Below, in pieces: positions 1-5,207 of a stretch of 6,088 nucleotides of DNA. Position 1 is the first letter of the stretch. Each line of letters starts with the position of its first letter. The notes under the pieces were generated by a model that had not been told where the DNA came from, did no database searches, and worked only from the letters and a program-made list of their open reading frames with translations. Source of the stretch: Clostridiales bacterium (GTDB lineage: Bacteria; Bacillota; Clostridia; Peptostreptococcales; Anaerovoracaceae); contig WRJV01000183.1 of assembly GCA_009778415.1 (NCBI GenBank), positions 1 to 6,088 on the forward strand, read 5' to 3'. Position numbers and translations under genes: made by a program.

Positions 1-1
1 C

Positions 2-460
2 GGCGCTGCCGTCTCTGCTGCCCTTGGAAACTTCTCTTACGCTCCAAAATATCACGACTCTGCCTTTGATTACATGCCGATGCCCCATGCAAAGGTGCTC
101 GTGGTCGACGACGTGGAAATGAACCTTGAGGTTGCTGCTTGTTGCCTTGAGCCCTACGGGATGCGGGTCGACTGCACTGACAGCGGCACAGACGCAGTGC
201 GCAGGGTCAAAGACGGCGAGCCACGGTACGACCTGATTTTAATGGACCATATGATGCCGGGGATGGACGGGATCGAAGCCGTGCGCACCATCCGTGAAAT
301 CGGCACAGAATACGCACTGTCCGTCCCGATTGTCGCCCTGACCGCCAACGCCCTTTCGGGCAACGACAAAATGTTCGCCGACAACGGGTTCCAAGGCTTC
401 CTTGCCAAGCCCATCGACCTTATTAAGCTTGACGCAGTCCTGCGCAGGTGGGTTTGCTGA
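2..460 (+). CDS. Hybrid sensor histidine kinase / response regulator, C-terminal receiver domain (5' truncated)
   Basis: The frame is open from the left edge, so this is read as the end of a longer protein, not a stand-alone regulator starting at the ATG at 74, which has no evident ribosome site. Of 152 visible residues, about 1-30 are a linker and about 31-150 form a complete CheY-like receiver domain. Visible landmarks are the acidic pair D36-D37 in VLVVDD, the phospho-acceptor D82 in MDHMMPGMDG, the switch T114 in ALTAN, and the conserved K136 in AKPID. Family knowledge: the MDHMMPGMDGIEA and GF-KPID-LD signatures are typical of receiver domains fused behind HisKA/HATPase modules in Clostridia, where phosphate passes from the kinase to this Asp. 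The kinase part and any sensor lie outside the window, so the signal is unknown. A free-standing receiver from position 74 (128 aa) is a less likely reading. Confidence 0.87.
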   Translation, partial: GAAVSAALGNFSYAPKYHDSAFDYMPMPHAKVLVVDDVEMNLEVAACCLEPYGMRVDCTDSGTDAVRRVKDGEPRYDLILMDHMMPGMDGIEAVRTIREIGTEYALSVPIVALTANALSGNDKMFADNGFQGFLAKPIDLIKLDAVLRRWVC

Positions 461-506
461 TTTTGCGCAAAATAAGATATCTTATTTTGTTGACTTTCAA
501 CAAAAT
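460..506. repeat. Three interleaved palindromes (hairpin chain)
   Basis: Three perfect inverted repeats run into one another. The first is a 14-bp palindrome ATTTTGCGCAAAAT at 460-473. The second is a 22-bp palindrome at 468-489 centred on GATATC. The third, at 484-506, has 10-bp arms (ATTTTGTTGA and its complement) around a CTT loop. Each shares a 6-bp block, ATTTTG or CAAAAT, with its neighbour, so adjacent hairpins exclude each other. The chain starts at the last base of the kinase stop codon and ends next to the truncated Walker A of the ATPase remnant. It may terminate the kinase transcript, be a leftover operator of the ATPase gene, or be a mobile-element scar. No long U tract follows, so a classical intrinsic terminator is not clearly supported. 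Confidence 0.75.
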
Positions 507-1284
507 GCGGAAAAACTTACCTTATCAACGAGTTTGGCTCGGAGAATTATAAAAATGTTGTGTACATCAACTTTGAGGAAAAGAACGAATACAGGAACAT
601 TTTTGACAATGATCTAAACCCGCGAAGAATTATTGAAATACTTTTGCGAAAGCGCCCCGGAATACCACGTCGTCGCAGCAGGTTCCCTTTTGGGGGTCGC
701 CATAGCCGAGAAGACCTCGTTCCCTGTGGGCAAGGTGGATTTCCTTACTCTCCGCCCTATGAATTTCGAAGAGTTTTTATTGGCAAATGACAAAGAAAAT
801 TGGGTCGAACATATTGTTCAAGGCAAAGACTATTCGCTTCTTGAGCACCAGTTGCGTGATTTGCTGAAGAAATACTATGTTGTAGGCGGCATGCCTGCTT
901 GCGTTAAAGCATGGGTCGAAACAAAAAGCATAGAGAAGGTCGAGCAGGCGCAGGACTCAATACTGACAAGCTACGAAAAAGACTTCGCCAAACATGCACC
1001 AAAAACTGAATATCCAAAACTGACCGCTATTTGGCATTCTATTCCAAACCAGCTGGCAAAAGAAAACACGAAGTTCATATTCAGCCAAGTTAAGAACAGC
1101 TGGCGCGCAAAGGATTTGACCGATTGAGGTTAAAGCTGACAAAATAGCCCATGCCCAGTCAATTACTTCTTACCGCAACAAATACAAGCCCGCGAAATCG
1201 CTTGCCACCGCAATGGAAACAAACGATTTGCCGCTTTACCTGCTTTGGACGCTTAAAGAATGGCTGAACCCCAAGAGCCAATAA
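494..1284 (+). pseudogene. AAA_14 / DUF4143 family ATPase, multiply deleted remnant
   Basis: Three pieces of one protein lie in order but in three frames. Piece A (494 to about 637) begins at the tail of Walker A (GKTYLINEFG), with the usual YINFEE and LNPRRIIE segments. Piece B (about 633-1122) carries LKYFCESAPEYHVVAAGSLL, then FPVGKVDFLTL, VGGMPA and FAKHAP, all hallmarks of this family, and ends at SWRAKDLTD. Piece C (1123-1284) gives IEVKADK and LPLYLLW, the usual C-terminal end, followed by TAA. Family members are roughly 400 residues or more; about 260 remain. Missing are the N-terminus with the first half of Walker A, about 35 residues including Walker B (normally LIIFDEIQ), and about 100-130 residues between the arginine-rich segment and the IEVKA motif. 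ATP hydrolysis is therefore impossible. Intact relatives are poorly characterised and may act in toxin-antitoxin-like or nuclease-associated systems. A stray peptide from 633-1127 could still be made, but no ribosome site is evident. Confidence 0.85.
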
Positions 1285-1295
1285 CCAGCGTTTGC

Positions 1296-2000
1296 TCAGC
1301 CGAGTATCTCCCGCACGATAGCTTCAATATGTGTCTCCGTGGTGTCTATCAGGAGCGTGTCCAGATCGTTTTCCTTTATAATAAGCTGCAACTCAGTGCA
1401 GCCAAGCACCAGTGCGTCGGCCTGGTGGCTTTCCAGCGTTCTTTCCGCAATTTCCAGCATTGTCTTCTTGTCTTCTTCAAGCACGATGCCGGCTTCCAAG
1501 TTGGGGAAAATGATGTTGTGAATCCTATGCCGATCCTCTTCGCTTGGCATGATTGCTTGAATTCCGTATTTAGCGCAGGCCTTTGGATACATGTCACTTA
1601 CCATCGTGAACCACGTTCCAAACACTACGACCTTTTCGCAGCCTTTTGCCTTCATGAATTTGCACGCTTCGTCTATTATCCCTATGACTGGGATTGGTGA
1701 TTTTGCTTGGATTTCGTCATAAACGATGTGTGCCGTGTTTGCGGAAATTGCTGCAAATTCAGCCCCTGCCCCATGCAAAGTCCGAATGGATCGGATAAAA
1801 AGCTCCGCGAAATTGCCCCAGTCTTCGCGCACTGACAGATTGTACGCATCGGCAAGGTTTAAGCTGTCGATGACCATCGGCGGATTGTCGCCGCTTATTG
1901 CTGTCTTTTCCGCCCGCTGGCGGTATTCGTCATTTATTCGTTTGTAGTACACCAGTGTGGATTCCGGGCCGACTCCGCCCACAAGTCCAAGTTTTTTCAT
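1296..2000 (-). CDS. Aspartate/glutamate racemase family protein (first catalytic Cys replaced)
   Basis: This is a cofactor-independent amino-acid racemase fold protein of 234 aa, the normal family length. The N-terminal signature LGLVGGVGPEST (residues 4-15) and YYKRIN identify the Asp/Glu/hydantoin racemase superfamily. The second half has the FGT motif (128-130) and LGCTEL, with Cys201 as one of the two catalytic cysteines. The other site, normally PCNTAH, reads SANTAH here, so Ala87 stands where the first Cys is expected. Classical racemases use two cysteines to remove and re-add the alpha proton, so a one-Cys protein may be one-sided, have another activity, or be a non-racemising relative. 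It is last in the lyase operon, with ribosome site GGAGAA at 2007-2012. The gene ends 11 bp from the convergent ATPase remnant. The family is sure; substrate and activity are open. E. coli YgeA is a comparable broad-specificity member. Confidence 0.88.
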   Translation of the reverse strand: MKKLGLVGGVGPESTLVYYKRINDEYRQRAEKTAISGDNPPMVIDSLNLADAYNLSVREDWGNFAELFIRSIRTLHGAGAEFAAISANTAHIVYDEIQAKSPIPVIGIIDEACKFMKAKGCEKVVVFGTWFTMVSDMYPKACAKYGIQAIMPSEEDRHRIHNIIFPNLEAGIVLEEDKKTMLEIAERTLESHQADALVLGCTELQLIIKENDLDTLLIDTTETHIEAIVREILG

Positions 2001-2016
2001 GGTTCGTTCTCCGTAT

Positions 2017-2072
2017 GGTAGTTTGTAGTGGGTAGTTGGTAGTTGGTAGTTGGTAGTGGGTAGTGGGTAGTT
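2017..2072. repeat. Eight-copy 7-bp tandem repeat (GGTAGTT/GGTAGTG)
   Basis: Eight consecutive heptamers fill most of the 77-bp gap between the lipoprotein stop codon and the racemase ribosome site. Read on the + strand, five are GGTAGTT, two are GGTAGTG, and one (2024-2030) is the variant TGTAGTG. A G5 run at 2073-2077 follows directly and abuts the lipoprotein stop codon. Seven is not a multiple of three and there is no reading frame through the array, so it is non-coding. In the operon mRNA it would be a C-rich, weakly structured spacer (AACTACC units). The template strand is G-rich, with GG/GGG runs every seven bases. Such microsatellites change copy number by slipped-strand replication, which could vary the distance or coupling between the two genes; that role is inferred. 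Confidence 0.92.
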
Positions 2073-2077
2073 GGGGG

Positions 2078-2545
2078 TTAGAATGCGACGAAGAGCAGGG
2101 TGCCGTCGCTGCCGCTTTCTGTTATGTAGAAGCGTTTCGCCGTGCCGCTCTTGTCAACATACGTTATTCCCCTGTGCGGCATAGTCCCTTGGGCCAGCCA
2201 AGTTGTTACGAACGGCGTCTCAGGCAGCAGCTCGTCTGCGGTATACAGTACTTTTTCCTCAAAAAACTGTACTTCTGTGCCGCTTTCCTTGAAACCAACT
2301 TCAATGTATTTGAAATCTTTTACCGCCACATCTGTCGAAATGATCATTTTTACGGAGTTTTCGTCTCTGTAATCAACGTCAATGAATTCATAGAAAGACG
2401 TATAGTTGGCCAGAATCTCCATTGAGAAATAGTCAATGTTAAGGTCAGCTTCCCCGGTTTTGGCAGCAGGCGAGCTGGAGCAGCCAGCGGAAAGCAACAT
2501 GGCAAAAATCACCATGGCACACAGTAGCGTTCTAATTTTTTTCAT
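2078..2545 (-). CDS. Small lipoprotein of unknown function
   Basis: Protein of 155 aa from an ATG at 2545. This start is chosen because ribosome site AAAGGAG lies at 2557-2563 and a lipoprotein signal follows at once: MKKIRT, a hydrophobic stretch, then LLSAGC with Cys22 as the lipidated residue, followed by a Ser/Ala-rich linker. A longer frame beginning at 2614 would add 23 residues with no signal and overlap the upstream gene. After export by Sec and lipidation by Lgt, the roughly 130-residue mature domain should sit on the outer face of the membrane. It has no transmembrane segment, and its C-terminal half carries a pattern (YTADELLPETPFVTTW, GTMPHRGITYVD, FYITESGSDGTLL) that I recall from uncharacterised clostridial proteins without a named function. 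It follows the M20 gene by 5 bp and is probably translationally coupled to it. It could be a substrate-sensing or envelope accessory protein for the operon, but nothing in the sequence proves this. Confidence 0.85.
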   Translation of the reverse strand: MKKIRTLLCAMVIFAMLLSAGCSSSPAAKTGEADLNIDYFSMEILANYTSFYEFIDVDYRDENSVKMIISTDVAVKDFKYIEVGFKESGTEVQFFEEKVLYTADELLPETPFVTTWLAQGTMPHRGITYVDKSGTAKRFYITESGSDGTLLFVAF

Positions 2546-2550
2546 AGTTT

Positions 2551-3699
2551 TCACATCTCCTTTATCAATTGGCAATACACTTCGCATGCCTCTTCGATTT
2601 TGTTCACTGCGCATTTTTCGTCAGTCATATGCGCCAATTTGTAGTCCCCCGGGCCAAATCCAATAGTGGGTATGCCCATTGCCACTGGGGTTATCGCGTT
2701 TGTGCCGAAATCCCAAAAATCAAACCTGTCCGGCGCACGGGCGTATACGTTCCAGTATGCCCTGATTAGCGCAAGGGTCAGGGGGTGATCCTCTCCTATA
2801 GTCCATGGTTCGTGCATGGGCACATACTCCAAAGCCTTTCCCTTCCAAGTAGTATGGTGCAGAGTTCCGGGCTCCCAATCGGCGTCTTTGCCACTGATCA
2901 AATGCTCCATTTCATTTCCTACAAGCGACAGCGTCTCCCCCAAGACCAGCCTTCTGTCCAAGTAAACCGAGCACTCGCTGGGAACGGCGTTGAGCGAAGC
3001 GCTGACGCAGGAAATGTCAGACAAGGCAATTGTGCCGCAGTCTTCGTTTTCTCTGTGCAAAGACCTGTTCAATGCATCGACTCTTGATATGATTTCCGCC
3101 ATCTCGTAAACGGCGTTGACGCCTTTGTCCGGTGCCGAGCTGTGTGCCGAAACACCATGGGTTTTGATCCTGACCTGAGCCTTGCCCCGGTGCCCAAGCA
3201 CAATCCTGTTGTCGCTTGGCTCGCATATGATGCAGAAGTCCGGCCTTAGTAACAGGTCTTTATATAGGTGCTTGAGGTTTTCTCCGTCACAGTATTCTTC
3301 ACAAACCGTCCCCGTTACGTAGATGGTTTTGCCATTCGTGAAACCTGACTCTCTCGCTTGCGCCGCAGCGTAAACGCTTGCGCACAGTGCGGATTTCATG
3401 TCGACGCTTCCACGCCCCCACACATGGCCGTCTGCAATCTTGCCCGAGAACGGCGGGATTTGCCAGCTGCCCGGGTCGTTGGCCATGACGGTGTCCAGAT
3501 GCGAATCAAAATGAACGATCTTCGCACCGTCCCCGATTTTCCCGACCACGTTGCCTGTCCCGTCGATGAACGCTTCGTCATAACCGAGCCGTTCCATTTC
3601 CTTCAAGACAAATTCTGCGTATTCGCCCTCCTCATCGGAATAGCTCCTTATTTGTATGGATTTTTGCACAAATGCCAATAAATCTTTCGCTTTATTCAT
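2551..3699 (-). CDS. ygeY: M20 family metallohydrolase, YgeY-like
   Basis: Zinc-dependent amidase/peptidase of 382 aa, full length for the family. The two-metal site is complete: H67 and D69 in DSHLDT, bridging D100 in GRGSVDMKSAL, catalytic E134 with E135 in VCEEYCDG, E160 in CEPSD, and H357 in KLAHMTDE. H186 in GVSAHSSAP marks the lid/dimerisation domain inserted at about 170-280. The end GIPTIGFGPGDYKLAHMTDE matches the YgeY branch more than ArgE or DapE. Known context: ygeY lies next to ygeX in the E. coli anaerobic purine-breakdown cluster, and members are often annotated as selenium-metabolism-linked hydrolases; the exact substrate is not firmly known. A role in releasing diaminopropionate or a ureido/acyl derivative for the neighbouring lyase is inferred. 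Its ATG overlaps the lyase gene by 8 nt (ATGAATAA), with ribosome site GAAGGGGA at 3708-3715. ArgE/DapE-like deacylase activity is the alternative. Confidence 0.87.
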   Translation of the reverse strand: MNKAKDLLAFVQKSIQIRSYSDEEGEYAEFVLKEMERLGYDEAFIDGTGNVVGKIGDGAKIVHFDSHLDTVMANDPGSWQIPPFSGKIADGHVWGRGSVDMKSALCASVYAAAQARESGFTNGKTIYVTGTVCEEYCDGENLKHLYKDLLLRPDFCIICEPSDNRIVLGHRGKAQVRIKTHGVSAHSSAPDKGVNAVYEMAEIISRVDALNRSLHRENEDCGTIALSDISCVSASLNAVPSECSVYLDRRLVLGETLSLVGNEMEHLISGKDADWEPGTLHHTTWKGKALEYVPMHEPWTIGEDHPLTLALIRAYWNVYARAPDRFDFWDFGTNAITPVAMGIPTIGFGPGDYKLAHMTDEKCAVNKIEEACEVYCQLIKEM

Positions 3700-4783
3700 T
3701 TGAAAGTTCCCCTTCTGTGTTGACGACTAAAATCACAGAATCTGAATTTAGCCGAAGCTGCTCCTTCATATCTATATATGCGGCGTTTGACAGCACCTCT
3801 TCGATGAAACCAAGGCCAACCGCCCCTGACTCCCCAGCGCTGAACCTGGCATCGCTTCCGATGGGGTTTTTTGCCCTCTGCATGCCCCTTTCCGTAACGC
3901 TGTCTTCGCATTTTATGAAGCAGTCCGCCTTTGACGCTATCAGCGGGAACACGGCAGGGTTCGCTTCCCCGCAGTTCAGCCCCGCCATCACTGTGTACGG
4001 CTCGCCGCCGATGCACACTGCCCTGCCCTGCCTCACGGATTCATAAAAACAGGCGACGCAGCTTGCCTCAATAATTCCTATGAACGGCAGATCGTCCTTG
4101 TACATGTGGCGCAGGTACCAAACAACTCCGCCGGCAAAGGAGCCGACCCCGGCCTGGACGAACACATGCGTGGGCTTTTCGCCCATTTGGTTTAGCGCCT
4201 CCCTTACAAGGGTGGTGTAGCCCATCACAATGTTGTTTGGTATTTCGGTATACCCTGGCAGCGCCGTGTCCTGAACCAAAACACAGCAGTGCTCTTTCGC
4301 GTATTCTGCCGCATATCGGACTGTGTCGTCGTAGTTCATGTCCGTAACGATCACCTTGGCCCTGTGCTCCTCTATCGCTTTTACCCTTTTTTGCTCGCTC
4401 CCCTTTGGCATAAAAACAATCGCTTTGTGGTTGTTTGCGTTTGCATACCAAGCGACGGCCTTGCCATGGTTGCCGTCCGTGCAAGTAACAAAAGTCAACT
4501 CGCCTTGGCTCTGAGGTTGCGCGGCTCGCTCAACGATCCTGCTCATGGCGTAGCTTGCCCCAAGCCCTTTGAACGCTGTCAGCCCAAAGCGGCAGGATTC
4601 GTCTTTGACGCAGATTCTTTTGACATGAAGCGCTTTTGCAAGAGCAGCCAAGCTGTGCAACGGAGTTTCTTCATACTCCGTCATCGAGGTATGAAAAGCG
4701 AACGCATCTTGAAAGTTTTCCGGCAAACCGAAGCTGTCTGCTTGATTTTTCTGTTTGTTCGCTAATATTTCTATGTGTGCCAT
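3692..4783 (-). CDS. dpaL: Diaminopropionate ammonia-lyase (PLP, fold type II)
   Basis: This cytosolic PLP enzyme converts 2,3-diaminopropionate to pyruvate and two ammonia. At 363 aa it is shorter than the roughly 400-aa E. coli YgeX/DpaL. Features in order: SPL-like substrate segment ETPLHSL (39-45), PLP Schiff-base lysine K72 in TAFKGLGASYA, TCTDGNHGKAVAW (100-112) with D103, QDTALPGYTEIP (171-182) with D172, the glycine-rich phosphate loop QAGVGSFAGG (210-219), the family hallmark YTVMAGLNCG (263-272), and a C-terminal GESGAVGLG. D103 and D172 are 69 residues apart, the same spacing as the catalytic Asp120 and Asp189 known in the E. coli enzyme, where they let it use both D and L substrate. 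It is first in the operon, behind an extended -10 promoter, with ribosome site GGGAGGTG at 4788-4795. Threonine dehydratase or cysteine synthase relatives are excluded by the MAGLNCG motif. Confidence 0.92.
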   Translation of the reverse strand: MAHIEILANKQKNQADSFGLPENFQDAFAFHTSMTEYEETPLHSLAALAKALHVKRICVKDESCRFGLTAFKGLGASYAMSRIVERAAQPQSQGELTFVTCTDGNHGKAVAWYANANNHKAIVFMPKGSEQKRVKAIEEHRAKVIVTDMNYDDTVRYAAEYAKEHCCVLVQDTALPGYTEIPNNIVMGYTTLVREALNQMGEKPTHVFVQAGVGSFAGGVVWYLRHMYKDDLPFIGIIEASCVACFYESVRQGRAVCIGGEPYTVMAGLNCGEANPAVFPLIASKADCFIKCEDSVTERGMQRAKNPIGSDARFSAGESGAVGLGFIEEVLSNAAYIDMKEQLRLNSDSVILVVNTEGELSNE

Positions 4784-4804
4784 GTTTCACCTCCCGACAC
4801 GGCG

Positions 4805-4834
4805 ATTATACCACACTGTAGGCTCTGTCCGCAA
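4805..4834 (-). promoter_or_regulatory. Promoter of the dpaL operon (extended -10)
   Basis: Read leftward, a perfect -10 TATAAT (4805-4810) is preceded by TGG, giving an extended -10. A weak -35, TTGCGG (4829-4834), lies 18 bp upstream. Transcription would start near 4798, leaving a leader of only about 15 nt that holds little more than the ribosome site. There is no room for attenuation, so control would be at initiation. The 11-mer TGTGGTATAAT is identical to the one in the divergent promoter at 4996-5006. Confidence 0.75.
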
Positions 4835-4972
4835 CTGGTAAATGCAAAGCAAAGCAGGAGGCCTTGTAGAAAAATTAAATTATTTATACATTTTATCATA
4901 AAACCCTACAAAATGAATAGCTCATAACGAACTATTAAAATAGCTGTTAATTGAAAACTAAGACATTATTAT
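4835..4972. other. AT-rich intergenic core without genes
   Basis: Most of the middle of the 424-bp divergent spacer is AT-rich, above all from about 4865, and has no credible ORF, tRNA or terminator. Small symmetries are present: CTATT-AA-AATAG at 4932-4943, and the distant arms TTGTAG (4864-4869) and CTACAA (4906-4911). It most likely serves as upstream regulatory DNA for the two divergent promoters. Confidence 0.6.
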
Positions 4973-5006
4973 ATGTAACCACGATGTAACCAATCTGTGG
5001 TATAAT
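4973..5006 (+). promoter_or_regulatory. Promoter of the surface-protein gene with phased direct repeat
   Basis: A perfect TATAAT at 5001-5006 preceded by TGG makes an extended -10 with the same 11-mer as the dpaL promoter. No acceptable -35 hexamer is found 16-19 bp upstream. Instead, two copies of ATGTAACCA (4973-4981 and 4984-4992) lie 11 bp apart, one helical turn, across the -35 position. That is the layout of an activator or repressor site, which is inference; the promoter call itself rests on the -10. Confidence 0.7.
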
Positions 5007-5012
5007 GATAGC

Positions 5013-5207
5013 CAATAATAGCAAAGCAAGCACAACAGAATGTAATTCAGTAAAGGAGGTGTGAACACAAATAGGCGGATGCGCCTAAACATTCGTACAG
5101 GGTAACCACGTCCACAACAGCAAAACGCGGCTGAAAACAGAGAACCCCAACTCCAGAACAAAAGAGGCAGCAAATTATTCAGGATAATGGAGAGGAGGAG
5201 ACTCAAA
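5013..5207 (+). other. Long 5' leader with an orphan ribosome site and hairpin
   Basis: About 195 nt separate the expected transcription start from the TTG start. The leader holds a strong unused ribosome site, AAAGGAGGTG, at 5052-5061. A perfect hairpin follows at 5072-5087 (TAGGCG, loop GATG, CGCCTA). An ATG in that loop opens an 8-codon frame reading MRLNIRTG (5079-5105), but it lies about 19 nt from the ribosome site, which is too far for efficient use. A GTG at 5061 in the same frame is too close. Shorter arms occur at 5038-5048 (GAAT/ATTC) and 5059-5068 (GTGT/ACAC). The leader may carry translational or termination control; no named riboswitch class is supported. Confidence 0.5.

Noticed and set aside
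633..1127. Stand-alone 164-aa gene starting at ATG 633
   Set aside because: It begins and ends in the middle of an ATPase homologue and has no ribosome site. Matching family sequence continues on both sides in other frames, so it is one piece of a pseudogene.
1230..1296. Intrinsic terminator for the racemase operon between the convergent genes
   Set aside because: Only a 4-bp GGCT/AGCC stem with no U tract was found; this is not enough for a terminator call.
1260..1700. Long + strand frame opposite the racemase gene, and similar long frames opposite the M20 and lyase genes
   Set aside because: They show no family features and mirror conserved coding sequence on the - strand; they are antisense shadows.
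2546..2614. Longer lipoprotein start at 2614 (178 aa)
   Set aside because: It would overlap the M20 gene by 64 bp and bury the lipoprotein signal behind 23 non-signal residues. The ATG at 2545 has a good ribosome site.
5066..5110. Partial resemblance of the leader (CGCCTAAAC, then ACAGGGTAACC) to the 3' half of a GEMM-I cyclic-di-GMP riboswitch
   Set aside because: The conserved 5' half (GCAAACC, GNRA loop, GGGACGCAAAGC) is absent and the hairpin geometry differs. A covariance-model search would settle it, but I cannot call it from sequence.
5187..5189. ATG at 5187 as the start of the surface protein
   Set aside because: It is in frame but has only a weak AGG three bases upstream, and its extra residues MERRRLK precede a normal signal peptide. 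The TTG at 5208 has AGGAGG at the right spacing. It is kept as an alternative.
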